DNA of 64,000 nt from Curvibacter sp. GWA2_63_95. GTDB lineage: Bacteria > Pseudomonadota > Gammaproteobacteria > Burkholderiales > Burkholderiaceae_C. The notes below the pieces were generated by a model. It had not been told where the DNA came from, did not search any database, and saw only the letters and a list, made by a program, of their open reading frames with translations. The position numbers and the translations under genes were made by a program. Within the stretch, counting starts at the first letter, position 1, and every line of letters starts with the position of its first letter. Location of the stretch: assembly GCA_001795455.1 (NCBI GenBank), contig MGPB01000008.1, positions 186,001 through 250,000 of the forward strand. The letters are read 5' to 3'. Shown piece by piece: positions 1-9,115 of the stretch.

Positions 1-50
1 TTGTAAGAAACCGCATGGTCGGACGACCAATGCCTACACAAGGAGTCCCC

Positions 51-1058
51 ATGCTGATCAAAACCGTTAACTCTGGCTTTCACCACCCCCTGGCCAGCGA
101 GATCACGTCGCCTGGGGTTTACGAAGAACGTCGCCGTTTGCTCAAGCACTTGGCCACGGGCGTAGCTGGTGTGGGCATGGCGCAGTGGGCTGCGCGGGAC
201 GCGATGGCGCAAAGCGCAGTCTGGGGGGCTGCGCCCGGCAAGTTGGCTGCCTTGCCATCGAAGGCGTCCACGGTGGCAGGTGCCATGGCCATGGAGAAGG
301 TGACCACCTACAAGGACGCCAGCAGCTACAACAACTATTACGAGTTCGGTACCGACAAGGCGGATCCTGCGGTCAATGCGCACACGCTGAAGACCGATCC
401 CTGGTCGGTGGAGGTGGAGGGCTTGGTCAAGAAGCCGAGTCGTTTTGCGCTCGAAGACCTGCTCAAGCTCAGCCCCATGGAGGAGCGTCTCTACCGCCTG
501 CGTTGTGTAGAGGGTTGGTCCATGGTCATTCCCTGGGTGGGCTATTCGCTGGCCGAACTGATCAAGAGGGTGGAGCCCCTGGGCAGCGCCAAGTATGTAG
601 AGTTTGTGACCCTGACCGACCCCAAGACCATGCCCTTCGTGGGTTCCCGCATTCTGGACTGGCCCTACACCGAGGGTCTGCGCCTGGACGAGGCCCTGCA
701 CCCGCTGACGCTGTTGAGTTTTGGCATGTATGGCGAAGTGCTGCCCAAGCAGAACGGTGCGCCCGTGCGTCTGGTGGTGCCGTGGAAGTACGGTTTCAAG
801 AGCGGCAAGAGCATCGTCAAGATCCGCTTCACCGAGAAGCAGCCGGGTACCGCCTGGAACAAAGCGGCTGCCAACGAGTATGGCTTCTATTCCAATGTGA
901 ACCCCAATGTGGACCACCCGCGCTGGAGTCAGGCCACCGAGCGCCGCATCGGCGAAGACGGCCTGTTTGCCAAGAAGCGCAAGACACTGATGTTCAACGG
1001 CTACGAGGCCCAGGTGGGGCAGTTGTACGCCGGCATGGACCTCAAGAAGTTCTACTGA
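51..1058 (+). CDS. msrP: Protein-methionine-sulfoxide reductase catalytic subunit MsrP
   Basis: Periplasmic molybdopterin enzyme that reduces methionine sulfoxide in envelope proteins, receiving electrons from MsrQ. The start at 51 is chosen over the track start at 15 because AAGGAG lies just upstream. The 335-aa product begins with a Tat-type leader ([18 protein letters not shown], about residues 28-45), followed by the oxidoreductase molybdopterin-binding fold. The cysteine in RLRCVEGWS (about residue 152) is the expected Mo ligand, and the C-terminal [11 protein letters not shown] region is typical of YedY/MsrP. msrQ follows after 4 bp, so the pair is an operon. The leader implies export by the TatABC system encoded near 42 kb. 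Confidence 0.97.
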   Translation: MLIKTVNSGFHHPLASEITSPGVYEERRRLLKHLATGVAGVGMAQWAARDAMAQSAVWGAAPGKLAALPSKASTVAGAMAMEKVTTYKDASSYNNYYEFGTDKADPAVNAHTLKTDPWSVEVEGLVKKPSRFALEDLLKLSPMEERLYRLRCVEGWSMVIPWVGYSLAELIKRVEPLGSAKYVEFVTLTDPKTMPFVGSRILDWPYTEGLRLDEALHPLTLLSFGMYGEVLPKQNGAPVRLVVPWKYGFKSGKSIVKIRFTEKQPGTAWNKAAANEYGFYSNVNPNVDHPRWSQATERRIGEDGLFAKKRKTLMFNGYEAQVGQLYAGMDLKKFY

Positions 1059-1062
1059 TTCG

Positions 1063-1677
1063 ATGGCCTCCGTGAATGCCTGGCTGGCCCATCGTGCGGC
1101 CAAGCCAGGGGCATTTTTGTTGGCTGCACTGCCTCTGTGCTGGTTGGTTTTTGCTGCGTTTGCCGACCGCCTGGGGGCCAATCCCGCCGAGGCTCTGGTG
1201 CGCGCCACTGGGGATTGGACGCTGCGCATGCTGTGTGTCGTGTTGACCGTCACGCCCTTGCGCACCATGGCTAGTTGGCCCGCCTTGGCGCGGCTGCGGC
1301 GCATGTTGGGGTTATGGACCTTCGCTTATGCGGTGCTGCATATGCTGTCGTACAGCTGGTTTGACATGGGGTTGGACCTGGGCGATATCGCCAAGGACAT
1401 TGGCAAGCGACCCTTTATCCTGGTGGGTTTCACCGCGCTGGCCTTGCTGCTGGTCCTGGCGGCTACCTCGTTCAACCGCGTGATCAAGGCAATGGGGGCC
1501 AGGCGCTGGCAGGTGCTGCACCGGGCCGTCTATGTGGTGGCCGGGTTGGCACTGCTGCATTTCTTCTGGATGCGCGCCGGCAAGAACGACTTTGCCGAGG
1601 TGCTTGTGTACGCGCTGATCCTGGCCCTCTTGCTGGGGTGGCGACTGCGTCGATTTTTGAACAAAAAGTGGCTTTAG
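1063..1677 (+). CDS. msrQ: Heme-binding membrane subunit MsrQ
   Basis: Inner-membrane b-type cytochrome of the ferric reductase-like family that passes quinol or flavin-derived electrons to MsrP. The 204-aa product has about six hydrophobic segments. Conserved histidines occur in AVLHMLSY, VLHRAVYV and LALLHFFW, as expected for heme ligation. It starts 4 bp after msrP. Its TAG stop lies at the edge of a family A repeat shared with the convergent lysA gene. Confidence 0.95.
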   Translation: MASVNAWLAHRAAKPGAFLLAALPLCWLVFAAFADRLGANPAEALVRATGDWTLRMLCVVLTVTPLRTMASWPALARLRRMLGLWTFAYAVLHMLSYSWFDMGLDLGDIAKDIGKRPFILVGFTALALLLVLAATSFNRVIKAMGARRWQVLHRAVYVVAGLALLHFFWMRAGKNDFAEVLVYALILALLLGWRLRRFLNKKWL

Positions 1678-1722
1678 CGCCCGTGGATATTGCGCGAACA
1701 GCTCCTGCTTTTATAGCAAATT
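1676..1722 (-). repeat. Family A dispersed repeat, copy 1
   Basis: The segment reads, on the minus strand, TTTGCTATAAAAGCAGGAGCTG then TTCGCGCAATATCCACGGGCGC. This matches the family A pattern TTGCTAT...TAGCTGCTNGCGCANTAT...AAGGGCTAGAGGCC, with the right-hand end truncated. It fills the whole gap between the convergent stops of msrQ and lysA, so both stop codons touch it. A role as a two-way transcript end is inferred from position. Confidence 0.75.
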
Positions 1723-3001
1723 AGAGCAGCAACTCGCCGCGTAGCTGGTCAGCCAAGCTGTCGCGCTGGCGGATCAGGTGAGCCTGTCCACCGTCCACCA
1801 GGACTTCGGCGGCCTTGGGACGGGAGTTGTAGTTGCTGGACATGCTCATGCAGTAGGCACCCGCTGACAGCACAGCCAGACGATCACCGGCCTGCACCTG
1901 CAGGAGGCGGTCGTGGCCAATCCAGTCGCCGCTTTCGCACACCGGGCCCACCACGTCATAGACCGCGCTGTCTGGCACGGTAGGGCTGGCGTGCAGCGGC
2001 ACGATGCTGTGAAACGCTTGGTACATGGCGGGGCGCGGCAGGTCGTTCATGGCGGCATCCACAATGCAGAAGTTCTTTTGCTCACCGGGTTTGAGGTAGA
2101 GCACTTCGGTGACGCACAAGCCGGCGTTGCCCACCAGGGAGCGACCGGGTTCGATCATCAGCTTGCGCTGGCCAAAGCCGCGCGCATCCAGCTTGGCCAG
2201 CAGCTTGGTCCACAGGGCATCGGCGGTGGGGGGCGTGTCGCCGTTGTAGTTGATGCCCAGGCCGCCACCAAAGTCGATGTGCTCAATGGGGATGCCGGCC
2301 GCCTCGATAGATTCGACCAGGTCCAGCATACGGTCCATCGCGTCCAAGTAGGGTGTTTCTTCTGTGATCTGTGAGCCGATGTGGCAGTCGATGCCGACCA
2401 CCTGCAGGCCGGGCAGCCCAGCGGCGCGTTGGTAGGTGGCCAGCGTGCGTTCGTGCGCAATGCCGAACTTGTTGCCCTTGAGTCCAGTGGAAATGTAGGG
2501 GTGGGTCTTGGGGTCTACGTTGGGGTTCACACGGATGCTGATGGGCGCCTTGCGGCCGGCCGCCATGGCAACTTGGTTGAGCACGTCGATCTCGGCCTCG
2601 CTCTCCACGTTGAAGCAGCCAATGCCGACCAGCAGGGCCTCGTGCATCTCTGCACGTGTCTTGCCCACGCCTGAAAAAATGATTTTTCCGGCATCGCCGC
2701 CGGCGGCCAGCACCCGGGCCAGTTCGCCACCGGACACAATGTCAAAGCCGCAGCCCGCCTTCGCGAACAGCTGCAAAACGGCCAGCGAAGAGTTGGCTTT
2801 CATGGCGTAGCAGATCTGCGCGTTACGGCCGGCAAAGCCCTTCTGGTACGCCGCGAGGGCCGCCAGCATGGCGGCTTTGGAGTAGACAAACAAGGGGGTG
2901 CCATGTTGTGCAGCGAGCGCGTTGACCGCGCAGTCCTCGACATGCAGTTGCCCTTGGGCGTAGTGAACGAAAGGTTGTCCGGGCAGAGTAGGGTGGCTCA
3001 T
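1721..3001 (-). CDS. lysA: Diaminopimelate decarboxylase
   Basis: PLP enzyme (alanine racemase-like TIM barrel, group IV decarboxylase) that converts meso-diaminopimelate to L-lysine, the last step of the DAP pathway. The start at 3001 ([11 protein letters not shown]) gives 426 aa, the usual length, and overlaps the lptM stop by 4 bp. The track start at 3118 would add an unrelated N-terminus. Visible motifs are the PLP-lysine motif CYAMKANSS (K near 68), the HIGSQ strand, the EPGRSLVGNAG phosphate site and CESGDWIG, which supplies the second-subunit cysteine. The lptM-lysA order is common in proteobacteria. Confidence 0.97.
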   Translation of the reverse strand: MSHPTLPGQPFVHYAQGQLHVEDCAVNALAAQHGTPLFVYSKAAMLAALAAYQKGFAGRNAQICYAMKANSSLAVLQLFAKAGCGFDIVSGGELARVLAAGGDAGKIIFSGVGKTRAEMHEALLVGIGCFNVESEAEIDVLNQVAMAAGRKAPISIRVNPNVDPKTHPYISTGLKGNKFGIAHERTLATYQRAAGLPGLQVVGIDCHIGSQITEETPYLDAMDRMLDLVESIEAAGIPIEHIDFGGGLGINYNGDTPPTADALWTKLLAKLDARGFGQRKLMIEPGRSLVGNAGLCVTEVLYLKPGEQKNFCIVDAAMNDLPRPAMYQAFHSIVPLHASPTVPDSAVYDVVGPVCESGDWIGHDRLLQVQAGDRLAVLSAGAYCMSMSSNYNSRPKAAEVLVDGGQAHLIRQRDSLADQLRGELLL

Positions 3002-3186
3002 GGGGTGGTGTTCGGAGGGGTGGCTTCGGCGGGTGTCGCGGAGGTGAGGGCCGGCGTGGCCACTGCGTTGCGGGAGGCGGGTTTGGCCGGCAAATACAAC
3101 GAGCCGGTCTGGCCGCAAGCGGCCACAGTGAGCACACTGAGGGCAAGGGCAAGTGGCCTGACTAGAATTTGGGCTGCTTTCAACAT
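2998..3186 (-). CDS. lptM: LPS-assembly lipoprotein LptM (YifL-like)
   Basis: A 62-aa lipoprotein that helps mature the LPS translocon LptD/LptE. The ORF track merges it into a longer ORF. The start at 3186 ([24 protein letters not shown]) gives a clean signal peptide and lipobox with the lipidated cysteine near residue 24. It is followed by the family signature GQTGSLYLP, compared with the usual GQKGPLYLP. The remainder is Ala/Pro/Thr-rich. It overlaps lysA by 4 bp (ATGA) and starts only 12 bp from the divergent cyaY. Confidence 0.85.
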   Translation of the reverse strand: MLKAAQILVRPLALALSVLTVAACGQTGSLYLPAKPASRNAVATPALTSATPAEATPPNTTP

Positions 3187-3198
3187 AGTGAAATTGTA

Positions 3199-3528
3199 AT
3201 GACCGACCAAGAATTTATGGACCGCGCAGAGGCGCTGCTCAAAGCGGTGGAGGTGTGCTGCGATCGGATCAACGATGACTCGGATGCTGACATCGACAAC
3301 CAGCGCGTGGGTGGCATGGTGACCCTGACCTTTCCCAACCGCAGCCAGATCATCATCAACCTGCAAAAACCGCTGCACGAGGTGTGGATGGCGGCCAAGT
3401 CGGGTGGGTACCACTACCGCTGGGTGAACGGGCTGTGGGAGGACAGCAAAGGGCAAGGGGAGTTTTTTCAGGCATTGACCACCAACGCCAGCCAGCAAGC
3501 TGGCATGGCATTGCCGTTTCGGGCGTGA
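3199..3528 (+). CDS. cyaY: Iron donor protein CyaY (bacterial frataxin)
   Basis: Frataxin homologue that binds iron on an acidic ridge and modulates Fe-S cluster assembly by IscS. The start at 3199 ([14 protein letters not shown]) gives 109 aa, the normal length. The acidic first helix and turn ([12 protein letters not shown]), the [21 protein letters not shown] sheet and the [11 protein letters not shown] motif are characteristic. The track start at 3169 would extend into the divergent lptM gene. The TGA stop directly abuts the TGA stop of the convergent mrcA with no spacer. Confidence 0.95.
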   Translation: MTDQEFMDRAEALLKAVEVCCDRINDDSDADIDNQRVGGMVTLTFPNRSQIIINLQKPLHEVWMAAKSGGYHYRWVNGLWEDSKGQGEFFQALTTNASQQAGMALPFRA

Positions 3529-5886
3529 TCACTGGGTGAAAAGGTCGAGTATTTTTTTCTTCTCCTCTGCGGCCGGCATCGGAATGGTTTCGGCTTCGGG
3601 GGCGTCTCCCAAGCCCAAGGAGGAGATTCCCGAGCCTTTGGCGAATTCTTCGTAGTACCACTCCCCCCCTTGATGTACGACACCTTCAGGCACCGCAATT
3701 TCGCTGACGGGTACGTTCTTGAGTGCGGTTTCCATGAAGCTGATCCAGACTGGCAAGCTCAAACCTCCGCCGGTTTCACGGTCGCCCAGCTTGCGTGGGG
3801 TGTCGTAGCCAATCCAGGTGACTGCCGCCAGTGTGGGCTGATAGCCGGCAAACCAGGCGTCCATGGAGTCGTTGGTGGTGCCGGTTTTCCCGTACAAGTC
3901 AGGGCGTTTCAGTGTGGCCTGCGCGCGCGCGGCTGTGCCGGAGCGGGTAACTTCCTGTAGCAGGCTGGACATGATGAAGGCATTACGTGGTTCGATCGCC
4001 CGCTCGGTTTCTTCAAGGATGGGGGCTGAGGACTCCACCAGCACTTTGCCCCGCTGTTCGCTAACCTTGGAAATGACCCAGGGGTTGATACGATAACCGC
4101 CGTTGGCAAATACCGCGTACCCGGTGGCCATTTGCATGGGCGTTACGGTGCCAGCGCCCAGGGCCATCGTGAGGTAAGCGGGGTGTTTTTCGGGCTCAAA
4201 ACCAAACTTTCCGATCCACTGCTGGGCATAGTCAGTGCCCACAGACTGCAGAACCCGGATGGATATCATGTTTTTTGATTTGGCCAGGCCGCGCCGCAAG
4301 GTCATTGGGCCTTCGAAAGTTCCATCGTAGTTCTTGGGCTCCCAAGGCTGCCCGCCCGTGACGCCTGCACTGAAGAACAGCGGTGCATCGTTGACAACGG
4401 TGGCCGGTGTGAATCCCTTTTCCAGGGCCGCAGAGTAGATAAAGGGCTTGAAACTGGAGCCCGGCTGGCGTTGGGCCTGGATGACATGGTTGAATTTGTT
4501 CTTGGCAAAGTCAAAACCGCCCACCAAAGCTTTGATGGAGCCATCCCGTGGATCCAAGGCGATAAAAGCACCCTCCACTTCCGGTAACTGCGTCATTTCC
4601 CAGCCACCTTTGGCGGTCTTGGCCACACGGATCACGGCTCCGCGGCGTATCTTGGTGTTGGGCGGGGCTTTTTCCGACAACCCTGATTGCGCGGGCTTGA
4701 GTCCATCCCCGGTGATTTCCACGATTTCGGCATTTTGGCGAATCGCCTTGACCAGCTTGGGGGTCGCCTCCAGAACGACTGCAGACATCACATCACCATT
4801 GTCAGGATGATCGTCCAGTGCCTCGTCGATCGCATCTTCCAGTTCCTGAGCATTGGTGGGCAGACTGATAAATTTCTCGGGGCCGCGGTAGACCTGGCGC
4901 CGCTCAAAATCCATGATGCCGCGCCGCAAGGCTTTATACGCAGCGATCTGGTCTTGTGTGCGCAGGGTGGTCTGGACGTCCAGACCCCGGGTATATGTCT
5001 CTTCGCCATATTGTGCGTACACCAGTTGACGCACCATTTCCGCCACATATTCGGCGTGGATGGGGTTGGTCGCTGCGTTGTTTTTGATCTTCAGTGGCTC
5101 CGCCTTGGCAGCCTCTGCCTGTTCTTCTGTGATGAAGTTGTTCTCCAGCATCCGGTCAATGATGTGGAGTTGCCGTGAACGGGCGCGCTTGGGGTTGACG
5201 ACCGGGTTGTAGGCCGATGGAGCTTTTGGCAGGCCCGCCAACATGGCCGCTTCCGCGATCGTGATGTCCTTGAGGGGTTTGCCGAAATAGGTTTCAGACG
5301 CTGCAGCAAAGCCGTAGGCGCGGTTGCCCAAGTAGATCTGGTTCATGTAGATTTCCAGAATCTGGTCTTTGCTGAGAAAGTGCTCCAACTTGAAAGTCAG
5401 CAGGATTTCGTAAATTTTCCGGGTGAAAGTTTTTTCGGACGACAGATAGACATTGCGCGCCACCTGCATGGTGATGGTGGACGCGCCTTGGCTTTTGACG
5501 CGGCCGACGTTGGCCAGTCCAGCACGAATCACCCCTACATAGTCCACCCCGCCATGCTCATAGAAGCGTGCGTCCTCTATGGCCAGGATGGCGTTGGTCA
5601 TGACCCTGGGGATGTCCTTGATGGGTGTGAGATTGCGGCGTTCTTCGCCGAATTCGCCAATCAGGTCCCCGTCTGCTGAAAAAACACGCAGGGGTAGCTT
5701 GGGGCGGTAGTCCGATAGGTCTGAGATATCCGGCAAGTTGGGGAAGGCCATGGCCAAGGCGAGCGCCACCATGGCGAGGATCGAGAATGCGCCAGCCAAG
5801 CCTAGGCCTGCCAGCCACAACAGGATGCGCAATGCCCAGTGCATGGGACCAGACGATGGCGAAGATTTGGGCTTGGAGGCGGACAT
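3529..5886 (-). CDS. mrcA: Penicillin-binding protein 1A (bifunctional transglycosylase/transpeptidase)
   Basis: Class A PBP that polymerises and cross-links peptidoglycan in the periplasm. The 785-aa protein has one N-terminal transmembrane anchor (about residues 18-48). The glycosyltransferase family 51 domain carries the catalytic AILAIEDARFYEHGGVD motif near residue 105. An OB-like linker follows, then the transpeptidase domain with SSFK (about residue 475), SKN and KTGTT (about residue 665). It is transcribed away from pilM, an arrangement widely conserved in beta- and gammaproteobacteria. Confidence 0.97.
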   Translation of the reverse strand: MSASKPKSSPSSGPMHWALRILLWLAGLGLAGAFSILAMVALALAMAFPNLPDISDLSDYRPKLPLRVFSADGDLIGEFGEERRNLTPIKDIPRVMTNAILAIEDARFYEHGGVDYVGVIRAGLANVGRVKSQGASTITMQVARNVYLSSEKTFTRKIYEILLTFKLEHFLSKDQILEIYMNQIYLGNRAYGFAAASETYFGKPLKDITIAEAAMLAGLPKAPSAYNPVVNPKRARSRQLHIIDRMLENNFITEEQAEAAKAEPLKIKNNAATNPIHAEYVAEMVRQLVYAQYGEETYTRGLDVQTTLRTQDQIAAYKALRRGIMDFERRQVYRGPEKFISLPTNAQELEDAIDEALDDHPDNGDVMSAVVLEATPKLVKAIRQNAEIVEITGDGLKPAQSGLSEKAPPNTKIRRGAVIRVAKTAKGGWEMTQLPEVEGAFIALDPRDGSIKALVGGFDFAKNKFNHVIQAQRQPGSSFKPFIYSAALEKGFTPATVVNDAPLFFSAGVTGGQPWEPKNYDGTFEGPMTLRRGLAKSKNMISIRVLQSVGTDYAQQWIGKFGFEPEKHPAYLTMALGAGTVTPMQMATGYAVFANGGYRINPWVISKVSEQRGKVLVESSAPILEETERAIEPRNAFIMSSLLQEVTRSGTAARAQATLKRPDLYGKTGTTNDSMDAWFAGYQPTLAAVTWIGYDTPRKLGDRETGGGLSLPVWISFMETALKNVPVSEIAVPEGVVHQGGEWYYEEFAKGSGISSLGLGDAPEAETIPMPAAEEKKKILDLFTQ

Positions 5887-5912
5887 ACAGGGTTAGAGTG
5901 ACGGCACGGGCG

Positions 5913-5918
5913 ATTATA
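5913..5918 (-). promoter_or_regulatory. Probable -10 element of mrcA
   Basis: The minus strand reads TATAAT, a perfect sigma-70 -10 hexamer, about 26 bp upstream of the mrcA start. No good -35 hexamer is seen at 16-18 bp, so the assignment rests on the -10 match and position. Confidence 0.45.
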
Positions 5919-6165
5919 AAAATTCGGCGTGAAGGCACGCGGGAGGTGAGAGCGAGGATTCTTGAGCATAGTGGAGCAGACTTGACATGGACGGCATCCG
6001 AAAATCACCAGCCGCTTACTTTGCGTAACAAAACGTCTGCTTTTGGCAACGTTGCTGCAAAGCAAAATGGCAAAAAACCTTTGCCGCTCAATGATCTTGC
6101 TGCTAGCATTCAAGTGATTTCTTAAGTTTTGCCGGCCTGTTGTCGGTTTGTTTCAGGGGACCGTT

Positions 6166-7245
6166 TTGATCTCATTGGGGTCGTTATTCAGTCGACAGCC
6201 CGCGCCCATGCTGGGGCTGGACATCAGTTCGTCCAGCGTCAAGCTGGTGGAGCTTGGGCGTGACAAAGCGGGCAATCTGGTCCTGGAGCGTTGTGCCATC
6301 GAGCCGCTGGAGCGGGGTTGGATTTCCGATGGCAACATCGAAAAATTCGACGAAGTGGCGGAAGCGGTGCGGCGACTGGTCAAAAAAAGCGGCACAAAAA
6401 CAAAACAGGTAGCGATGGCGTTACCCCCATCAGCAGTCATTACCAAAAAGATAATTCTGCCGGGCGGCATGACGGATCAGGACCTGGAGTTGCAGGTGGA
6501 GTCTGAGGCCAACCAGTACATCCCCTTTCCACTCGACGAAGTTAGTTTGGATTTTTGCGTGATCGGGCCCAGCGCGGCATCGACAGGCGATATCGAAGTC
6601 CTCATCGCGGCTTCGCGCCGGGAGAAGGTGCAAGATGTGCAAGGCTTGGCCGAAGCTGCAGGGCTCACGCCCGTGATTGTGGACGTGGAGTCCTATGCAT
6701 CGCGCTTGGCGGCGGCGCGCTTGATTGAAAACCTACCGAACGAAGGTCGTGGCCTGATCGTTGCGTTGTTTGAAATCGGCGCACTAACGACCAGCATGCA
6801 AGTTATGCGCGATGACGAAGTGCTGTATGACCGGGACCAGGCCTTCGGTGGCGCGCAGCTGACGCAATTGATTGTGCGGCAATACGGGTTCTCCCAAGAA
6901 GAAGCGGAGAGTAAAAAACGCAGCGGGGAGCTCCCGGAGGACTATGAGTCCGCGGTACTTAAGCCTTTCATCGACACCATGGTGCAGGAGTTGGGGCGTG
7001 CTTTGCAATTCTTCTTCACCAGTACGCCCCACAACAAAGTGGACTACATCATGCTTGCGGGGGGATCCGCCGCATTGCCGGGTCTGACAAATGCCGTGAC
7101 CCAGCACACCACCTTCCCTTGCAGTCTGCTGAACCCATTTGATGGCATGGAGATTGGTGATGGTGTCCGGCTCAAACGCATGACACGAGAGGCACCGTCG
7201 TATCTGACCTCGTGCGGGTTGGCCTTGCGGAGGTTTGCGCAGTGA
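6166..7245 (+). CDS. pilM: Type IV pilus assembly protein PilM
   Basis: Cytoplasmic actin-like (FtsA-like) ATPase that binds the N-terminus of PilN and links the cytoplasmic motor to the PilNOP alignment complex. The TTG at 6166 is preferred because AGGGGA lies 5 bp upstream; the track start at 6148 is another TTG without such a site. The product (359 aa) contains the phosphate-1 loop MLGLDISSSSVKLVELG and the adenosine motif IMLAGGSAALPGL. It overlaps pilN and begins the pilMNOPQ operon. The 279-bp divergent gap to mrcA holds a TTGACA hexamer (5982-5987) but no convincing -10 beside it. Confidence 0.95.
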   Translation: MISLGSLFSRQPAPMLGLDISSSSVKLVELGRDKAGNLVLERCAIEPLERGWISDGNIEKFDEVAEAVRRLVKKSGTKTKQVAMALPPSAVITKKIILPGGMTDQDLELQVESEANQYIPFPLDEVSLDFCVIGPSAASTGDIEVLIAASRREKVQDVQGLAEAAGLTPVIVDVESYASRLAAARLIENLPNEGRGLIVALFEIGALTTSMQVMRDDEVLYDRDQAFGGAQLTQLIVRQYGFSQEEAESKKRSGELPEDYESAVLKPFIDTMVQELGRALQFFFTSTPHNKVDYIMLAGGSAALPGLTNAVTQHTTFPCSLLNPFDGMEIGDGVRLKRMTREAPSYLTSCGLALRRFAQ

Positions 7246-7898
7246 TTTTGATCAACCTACTGCCCCACCGGGAGGCCGCGCGTAAGCGCCGCCGTGACTT
7301 ATTCAATGTTTCACTTGGGGCGTCCGCTTTGCTCGGGGGGATCATTGCGGGCTCTATTTTTCTTTGGTACCAGGCAGCGATCAGCTCGCAGCAGTCCAAC
7401 AACGCGTTGTTGGACACAGAAATTAAAAAACTGGAAGCGCAGATCAAGGACATTGCCACGCTGGAGTCCGAGATCTCCGCGTTGCGGGCCCGCCAACAAG
7501 CGGTAGAAGATTTGCAATCTGACCGCAATTTGCCGGTGCATTTACTGACGGAATTGGTTAATCAGCTGCCTGACGGGGTGTATGTCAACAAGATGACCCA
7601 AGTGGACCAGTCTGTCACCTTGACCGGTGTTGCACAGTCCAATGAGCGGGTTTCGGAGTTGTTGCGTAATTTAGCCAATAACACCCCTTGGTTCTCCAAG
7701 CCGGAGTTGATTGAAATTGTCTCTGGAACTGCATCGATCTCCGCCAAAGAGCAAAAACGCGTCGCTAATTTCGTCATCAAGGTGCGCTTGGTGCGGGCCA
7801 GTGAAGCAGAAAAAAATGCAGCCAAGATGGCCGCTGATGCGGCATCCAGTCCAGCGCAGTCCGCTTCTGCGGTGGTGGCTGTGCCAGCCAAACCCTAG
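7242..7898 (+). CDS. pilN: Type IV pilus alignment protein PilN
   Basis: Bitopic inner-membrane protein that pairs with PilO and binds PilM through its N-terminus. The GTG at 7242 overlaps the pilM stop and gives the conserved start ILINLLPHREAARKRRR, the PilM-binding motif. A transmembrane helix (about residues 22-42) and a periplasmic coiled coil follow (TEIKKLEAQIKDIATLESEISALRARQ). The 218-aa length is typical. The track start at 7212 lies inside pilM and adds residues not seen in the family. Confidence 0.94.
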   Translation: MILINLLPHREAARKRRRDLFNVSLGASALLGGIIAGSIFLWYQAAISSQQSNNALLDTEIKKLEAQIKDIATLESEISALRARQQAVEDLQSDRNLPVHLLTELVNQLPDGVYVNKMTQVDQSVTLTGVAQSNERVSELLRNLANNTPWFSKPELIEIVSGTASISAKEQKRVANFVIKVRLVRASEAEKNAAKMAADAASSPAQSASAVVAVPAKP

Positions 7899-7907
7899 GT
7901 TCTGCAT

Positions 7908-8570
7908 ATGGCTAAAACTACTTCTTCGTTTAACTTTGCCGCTTTGCAGGAAAAGCTGACAGGCCAGTTTCGTGACCTTGATCCCAAGGATCCTTCCCTG
8001 TGGCCATCGATTCCTCAGTATGCACTGTTTGTTTTTACCAGCTTGGCCGTAGTTGTCTTGCTCTGGTTTGTATGGCTCAGTGGGTCGGAGGAAGCACTGA
8101 AACTGGAGCAGGACAAGGAGCTGGTACTGCGCGAAGACTACAAAAAGAAACTTGTCAAAGCGGTGAATCTCGATGCACTGCGCAAGCAGCGTGAGCAAGT
8201 CCAACAGTACGTGACCCAACTGGAGAAGCAATTGCCGAGCAAGGCGGAGATGGACGCTTTGCTGTCGGATATCAACCAAGCAGGTTTGGGCCGCAGCTTG
8301 CAGTTCGAGCTTTTCCGACCAGGCCAAGTTGCAGTGAAAGAGTACTACGCAGAATTGCCGATCACGCTGCGTGTGGCGGGCCGTTACCATGACATCGGAG
8401 CATTCGCCTCTGACATCGCACATTTGTCGCGTATCGTCACCCTGAATAATTTGACGGTGGGGCCCCGAGGGGAAGGAACTTTGATTTTGGACGCTACTGC
8501 CAAGACTTTCCGGTACTTGGATGTAGACGAAGTCAACGCGCAAAGAAAAGTGACTGGAGCGAAGAAATGA
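7908..8570 (+). CDS. pilO: Type IV pilus alignment protein PilO
   Basis: Inner-membrane partner of PilN, bridging the membrane to PilP. The 220-aa product has a short cytoplasmic N-terminus, one transmembrane helix (about residues 38-58), a periplasmic coiled coil (ALRKQREQVQQYVTQLEKQLP) and a ferredoxin-like C-terminal domain with the PilO signature ELPITLRVAGRYHDIGAFASDIA. It starts 9 bp after pilN and overlaps pilP by 4 bp. Confidence 0.95.
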   Translation: MAKTTSSFNFAALQEKLTGQFRDLDPKDPSLWPSIPQYALFVFTSLAVVVLLWFVWLSGSEEALKLEQDKELVLREDYKKKLVKAVNLDALRKQREQVQQYVTQLEKQLPSKAEMDALLSDINQAGLGRSLQFELFRPGQVAVKEYYAELPITLRVAGRYHDIGAFASDIAHLSRIVTLNNLTVGPRGEGTLILDATAKTFRYLDVDEVNAQRKVTGAKK

Positions 8571-9115
8571 GCCAGCGAGTATGGTGGGGCGTTTCTTTCT
8601 TGGCCATGTCTGTGTTGACTGCGGGTTGTGGTTCATCCAGCGAAGACGACATTCGGCAATGGATGGTAAGTGAACGCAACCAAGCGCGTCCCAAAGTTGC
8701 GCCCATCCCCGAACCCAAGCAGTTTGTTCCCGCACCCTATGCAAATTTGGCGGCGATGGAGCCTTTTAGCAATCAAAAATTGACGCAAGCCTTGAAGCGG
8801 GATTCGGCACAAACGGTGTCGAATGCGGCTCTGGTAGCACCCGAGTTGGCGCGCCGCAAAGAGCCTCTAGAGGCGTTTCCTTTGGACACCATGTCATTGG
8901 TTGGCAGCATTGTGAAGGCCGGCCAGCCCATAGCCTTGGTCAAGGTTGACAGCTTGTTGTACCAGGTCAAAGTAGGCAACTACCTGGGACCCAACTATGG
9001 GCGCGTCATGAAAATCGATGAGACCGAAGTCACTTTGCGTGAGATTGTGCAAGACGCCGTTGGCGAGTGGATTGAACGCGCTGCAACCCTGTCGTTGCAA
9101 GAGAGGTCGAAATGA
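8567..9115 (+). CDS. pilP: Type IV pilus lipoprotein PilP
   Basis: Periplasmic inner-membrane lipoprotein connecting PilNO to the secretin PilQ. The 182-aa product has a lipobox (SVLTAGC, Cys near residue 22), a disordered proline-rich linker and the C-terminal HR-like beta domain (SLVGSIVKAGQPIALVKVDSLLYQVKVGNYLGPNYGRV), which docks on PilQ. It overlaps both neighbours by 4 bp, suggesting translational coupling. Confidence 0.95.
   Translation: MSQRVWWGVSFLAMSVLTAGCGSSSEDDIRQWMVSERNQARPKVAPIPEPKQFVPAPYANLAAMEPFSNQKLTQALKRDSAQTVSNAALVAPELARRKEPLEAFPLDTMSLVGSIVKAGQPIALVKVDSLLYQVKVGNYLGPNYGRVMKIDETEVTLREIVQDAVGEWIERAATLSLQERSK

Noticed and set aside
5982-6004. TTGACA at 5982 as the -35 of a pilM promoter.
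   Set aside because: No acceptable -10 hexamer follows at 16-18 bp, so it is mentioned only in the pilM entry.
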